Below the pieces are notes generated by a model, which saw only the letters and a program-made list of their open reading frames with translations, was not told the origin of the DNA and searched no databases. A DNA stretch of 64,000 bases, taken from positions 62,001 through 126,000 of the forward strand of contig NZ_LXVX01000038.1 in the NCBI RefSeq assembly GCF_001650725.1, read 5' to 3'. Shown piece by piece: positions 60,944-64,000 of this stretch (positions within the stretch are counted from its first letter, which is position 1; each line of letters starts with the position of its first letter). A program made the position numbers and the translations under genes. Source of the DNA: Sphingobium sp. TCM1. GTDB taxonomy: Bacteria > Pseudomonadota > Alphaproteobacteria > Sphingomonadales > Sphingomonadaceae.

Positions 60944-61594
60944 TCATTCGACTGCGGCCACGCCAACCAGGCCATAAAGCGGCATTCGGATGCCATTGAC
61001 CCCCAGCATGATGTCCGTGCCACTGCTGACCACGTCGCTCACTTTCGCGACCGAATTGATGGTGGCGTCCAGCGGATCGCCGCTGGCTGCCGTCGCCGTG
61101 ACGGACAGGGTATAGGCGCCATCCGCCGCGCGCGTGCCGTCGCTCTGGGTTCCGTCCCATTCGAAGCGGCCCTGCGTCTCGGGATCGAGCGTCGCCGTAT
61201 GCACGACCTTGCCGGATGAATCGGTCACGGTTGCGGTGATCGACGCCGGCGTGCCGTCCACATAATAGGTCCAGGTCGCAGGATCGCTGCCAAGACCGGC
61301 AATCGCGGAATCGAAACGAGCTTCCTTCCCGATGAAGCTCGACGCCTGCGACATCTGCTGGGCGCTGAGCTGGGACACGATGTCCTGCAAGGACGCATTT
61401 TGCTGGATCGCCTGCTCGACCTGCGAATATTGCACCAGTTGCTGGGTATATTCGGACGTATCCATCGGATCGAGCGGATCCTGATTCTGCATCTGCGTGG
61501 TGAGCAGTTTCAGGAACATTGTATAGTCCGTGGACAGTCCGGCCAGTTGCGAAGTCGCTGTACCGGAGGCCGTCGTCGTGTTGACCGTCGTCAT
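60944..61594 (-). CDS. flgD: Flagellar hook-assembly scaffold protein FlgD
   Basis: A 216-residue FlgD. The N-terminal export/scaffold part includes YTMFLKLLTTQMQNQDPLDPMDTSEYTQQLVQYSQVEQ (residues 25-62), the strongest signature of the family. The middle and C-terminal part (about 75-205) forms the FlgD Tudor-like and FnIII-like domains (FEWDGTQSDGTRAADGAYTLSVTA). FlgD caps the growing hook and is discarded on completion. It lies 11 bases downstream of fliK in one minus-strand operon. Its length is usual for alphaproteobacteria. Confidence 0.93.
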   Translation of the reverse strand: MTTVNTTTASGTATSQLAGLSTDYTMFLKLLTTQMQNQDPLDPMDTSEYTQQLVQYSQVEQAIQQNASLQDIVSQLSAQQMSQASSFIGKEARFDSAIAGLGSDPATWTYYVDGTPASITATVTDSSGKVVHTATLDPETQGRFEWDGTQSDGTRAADGAYTLSVTATAASGDPLDATINSVAKVSDVVSSGTDIMLGVNGIRMPLYGLVGVAAVE

Positions 61595-61605
61595 GTCGTG
61601 CGTCC

Positions 61606-63126
61606 TTATGCCTTGAGGTCGATCCGCCCGCTGGCGCGCAGCGGTCGGTAAAGGGGATCGGCAGCCTCGCCGTCCCCGGCAAGCCGGGCCTGCGCAGCCG
61701 GATGATGTTGGTCGCGTTTCCAGCCCTGGCCGCCATTGCCGCCCTGCCCGCCGTCGTTCGCTCTTGCATCGAAGCGGAGCGACTGGGCGTCGGAGCGGAT
61801 GCCCGCATCGACCAGCGCGCGGTTGAGATCACCGCTTTCGCGCCGCAGCATGTCAAGCGCCGCCGGGCTTTCGGCTGACATGACCGCGCGCAGCGTGCCG
61901 TCGCGATCGAAGGACAAGCGCACGTCGATGCGTCCCATTTCGCGTGGGTCGAGTCGGATCAGCAGGTCTTCCTTGTCGCCCTTGGCGGCCCTGGCGACTT
62001 CGACGCCAATATCCGCGCCGATACGGCCGGGTTGCGCCTGGACGACGGGCGCCATCGCCACACTCTGCGGCATGGAGGGATAGGGGCTGACTGCCGGGCT
62101 TCCGGATACGGGCGCCATGGTCTGTGTCAGCAGGGGCGCCGGCAGGCTGCTTTCACCCTTGAACGCGATCAGCGGCTGCGCAATGTCGCTCCTATCAGGG
62201 GCGGGGTTGCGCGGATCGGCAATCTCGGCCCGGATGGGCGCTGTCGATGGCGTCATCTCCCGAGCACCATCTGCACCGGCCGCAGGATTCGGCGCTGCGG
62301 GTCGCGGCGTCGCAACGGCCATCATAGTAGGGGCCATTTCCACCGGCGGCGCGATGCGGCTTGCGATCGACATGTTCGTCGGGGGATTTGCACCAGCCGA
62401 CTCCTCCGGGTTGCCCGAAACATGCTTCGCCGGCTGGCCCAATTCGCCTGTAAATGCGGGCGCGATGCCCGGGCCAGCCAGGTTCATCGGCAACGGCGCG
62501 GCCAGGAACGCATCGGAATTGGACGGAGCCGTCGCAACCCCATCCTGATCCGCAGCCTCGGCCGGCCTGGCCATGTCCGTTTCGCGCATGGTCGCTTTTG
62601 CCGCAGGCCTGGCGATGGGCGGCAGCGGCGCAGCCTGAACCGGAGCGATCGGAAGCGGCATGGGCGGCGACGGTTCCGCCGGACTCTCCACAGGCGTTTC
62701 AGCTGTCTGGATCGCTGTCGGCTTTGCGCCGGCCTCGGACGGCTGCGGCTGCGTTTCCGGCTCTGGTTGCGTTTCCGGCTCTGGCTCTGGCCGCGCCTCC
62801 GAAACAGCGATCTCGGGACGAACGGGCGCGGCCAGCACGCTCTCGCCCTTGTCCCGCCCACGCGGTGCCAGCGGCGCTGGCGCCGCGTTCATGGCGGGCT
62901 CCTCTGGCAGGGATGTCTGCTTCATCCCCATATCGGGCGACGCCATGACGGCCGTTTCGGTCGGGACGGCCCCCAAATTCGCTGGCGCGTCCGCTTTCGG
63001 CGCGGCCATGCCATCGACCAAGGCGCCAAAGCCCGGGACGGGCATGGACAGGGGCGGCGCTTCCGGCGATGCCATCATGGGCGTGGAGGATGCCGGAGCG
63101 GACAAGATCATCGATGCTGCTGTCAT
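61606..63126 (-). CDS. fliK: Flagellar hook-length control protein FliK
   Basis: A 506-residue protein. The N-terminal 380 residues are low-complexity and rich in Pro, Ala, Glu and Thr, with a short repeat of the PEPETQ type near residues 105-120, as expected for a molecular ruler. The C-terminal Flg_hook domain is about residues 385-470 (LLIRLDPREMGRIDVRLSFDRDGTLRAVMSAESPAALDMLR), which switches export specificity by contacting FlhB. ATG at 63126 gives the usual MTAASMIL start; earlier in-frame codons add a basic tail. It is followed by flgD and preceded, after 77 bases, by flhA. Confidence 0.9.
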   Translation of the reverse strand: MTAASMILSAPASSTPMMASPEAPPLSMPVPGFGALVDGMAAPKADAPANLGAVPTETAVMASPDMGMKQTSLPEEPAMNAAPAPLAPRGRDKGESVLAAPVRPEIAVSEARPEPEPETQPEPETQPQPSEAGAKPTAIQTAETPVESPAEPSPPMPLPIAPVQAAPLPPIARPAAKATMRETDMARPAEAADQDGVATAPSNSDAFLAAPLPMNLAGPGIAPAFTGELGQPAKHVSGNPEESAGANPPTNMSIASRIAPPVEMAPTMMAVATPRPAAPNPAAGADGAREMTPSTAPIRAEIADPRNPAPDRSDIAQPLIAFKGESSLPAPLLTQTMAPVSGSPAVSPYPSMPQSVAMAPVVQAQPGRIGADIGVEVARAAKGDKEDLLIRLDPREMGRIDVRLSFDRDGTLRAVMSAESPAALDMLRRESGDLNRALVDAGIRSDAQSLRFDARANDGGQGGNGGQGWKRDQHHPAAQARLAGDGEAADPLYRPLRASGRIDLKA

Positions 63127-63203
63127 GGTCTTTCGATCTTGATGGCGGCGACAAGCCACCGCATGTCATTCATTATAGAGGATGGACGGCCGTCCCGGTC
63201 GCG

Positions 63204-64000
63204 TCAGCCGATTGTTCCGAGGCTGCGCAGCCGCGCCCGGGCATGAACCTCATTCTGCGACAGCACGACGGTTGCCGGTCGCACCCGTTCAATGATCGAG
63301 CGCACGAATGGGCGCAGCGGCGGACTGGTGAGCAGGCAGGGAATCTCGCCCTGGGTTGCGAAACGATCATAGGTCTCGCGAACGGCGGCGATGAACGCCT
63401 GGAGGCTGGATGGCGCCATTGCGAGATGGCGCTCGTCGCCCTGCCCGATAATGCTTTCCGCAAATGCCTCGTCCCACTGGCTGCCCAGCGTCACCACCGG
63501 AATGCTGCCGTCATGGGTCTGCTGCGCGGAAATCTGGCGAGCGAGGCGGGCACGGACATGCTCCGTCACCTGGGTCAGGTTGGCGGTCATCGCGGTCGCC
63601 TCGGCGATGCCCTCCAGGATGGTGGGGATGTCGCGGATCGACACGCCTTCGGCCAGCAGGTTCTGCAACACGCGCTGCACCCCGGAAATGGAGATTCTCG
63701 CCGGTATCAGGTCGGCAATCAGCTTCTCAGCTTCCTTGTGGACCTCGTTCAGCAGCTTCTGGGTCTCCGCATAGGACAGCAGGTCGGCGATATTGTCCTT
63801 CACGATTTCGGTCAGATGGGTGGTAACGACGGTGCCGCAATCGACCACCGCCAGCCCACGGAACCCGGCCTCCTCGCGCATATCGCGGTCGATCCAGAGG
63901 GCCGGAAGCTGGAATACCGGCTCCTTCGTGGGTTCGCCCCTGATGCCCGGTTCCTGGCCAGAGGCGTTGATGACCAGCAGCTTGCCGATGCGCAATTCGC
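63204..64000 (-). CDS. flhA: Flagellar export gate protein FlhA, C-terminal part, cut by window end
   Basis: The frame stays open to the last base of the window, so only about 265 C-terminal residues are present. They correspond to the cytoplasmic ring domains of FlhA: VVDCGTVVTTHLTEIVKDNIADLLSYAETQKLL, RVLQNLLAEGVSIRDIPTILEGIAEA and a C-terminal EIPCLLTSPPLRPFVRSIIERVRPATVVLSQNEV. This region binds export chaperones in the type III flagellar export apparatus. The membrane part lies outside. It is first of the visible flhA-fliK-flgD order on the minus strand. Confidence 0.93.
   Translation of the reverse strand, partial: ELRIGKLLVINASGQEPGIRGEPTKEPVFQLPALWIDRDMREEAGFRGLAVVDCGTVVTTHLTEIVKDNIADLLSYAETQKLLNEVHKEAEKLIADLIPARISISGVQRVLQNLLAEGVSIRDIPTILEGIAEATAMTANLTQVTEHVRARLARQISAQQTHDGSIPVVTLGSQWDEAFAESIIGQGDERHLAMAPSSLQAFIAAVRETYDRFATQGEIPCLLTSPPLRPFVRSIIERVRPATVVLSQNEVHARARLRSLGTIG

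Noticed and set aside
1-64000. CRISPR arrays, insertion sequences, prophage, tRNA or rRNA genes
   Set aside because: I looked for regular repeats, transposase or integrase motifs and RNA gene landmarks on both strands and saw none, though a covariance-model scan was not possible.

Overview
The window comes from a GC-rich alphaproteobacterium of the sphingomonad type (Sphingomonas/Sphingobium/Novosphingobium). This rests on base composition, the many TonB/GH/LacI and Rieske/acyl-CoA dehydrogenase genes, Zymomonas-like leaderless levansucrase and ROK fructokinase, and a single flagellar cluster. I see no rRNA, tRNA, CRISPR, IS or prophage.

Region 1 (1-17 kb) is a catabolic island for an unidentified cyclic or aromatic acid handled as CoA esters. 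It holds a SnoaL-like protein (cut by the window edge), two SDRs with a TetR regulator, a TauD-type dioxygenase, and a five-gene minus-strand operon (acyl-CoA dehydrogenase, CitE-type lyase, family I CoA-transferase, crotonase, Rieske oxygenase). A family III CoA-transferase and a second Rieske oxygenase follow. Two large+small acyl-CoA dehydrogenase pairs then diverge around a solitary Rieske ferredoxin. The same 14-bp inverted repeat sits in the promoters of the SDR/TetR operon and of the TauD-type gene, so the TetR protein probably controls both.

Region 2 (17-21.4 kb) has a large exported hydrolase-like protein with a PKD-like end, an aldo/keto reductase and a Tat-exported dienelactone hydrolase.

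Region 3 (21.4-35.7 kb) is a sugar locus that fits sucrose/raffinose-type oligosaccharides: GH115, GH68, ROK fructokinase, GH36 alpha-galactosidase, a TPR/2OG-oxygenase-like protein, a TonB receptor, a LacI regulator and an MFS transporter. LacI-type operators (TGCAAACGTTTGCA and variants) overlap the -35 element of three promoters that have the same layout. Two tandem palindromic elements fill the gap between GH36 and the oxygenase gene and supply both stop codons.

Region 4 (35.9-42.4 kb) is a quinate/shikimate module: LysR, AAHS-type transporter, shikimate/quinate dehydrogenase, OprB-like porin and a two-domain 3-dehydroshikimate dehydratase.

Region 5 (42.5-53.4 kb) joins an L-fucose-type oxidative pathway (GH35, mutarotase, SDR, UxaA large domain, an aldo/keto reductase fused to the UxaA SAF domain, truncated FucP) to plus-strand glycosidases (truncated GH29, GH31, GH1). 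FucP and GH29 are both missing their 5' halves and meet head to head at a 10-bp palindrome. This is either a deletion scar or an assembly error. The enzyme set suggests fucosylated xyloglucan.

Region 6 (53.4-60.9 kb) has a LysR regulator divergent from an RND efflux operon (permease, adaptor, outer-membrane factor) and a small conserved-looking protein. Region 7 (60.9-64 kb) is flagellar: flgD, fliK and the C-terminal part of flhA, which runs off the end.
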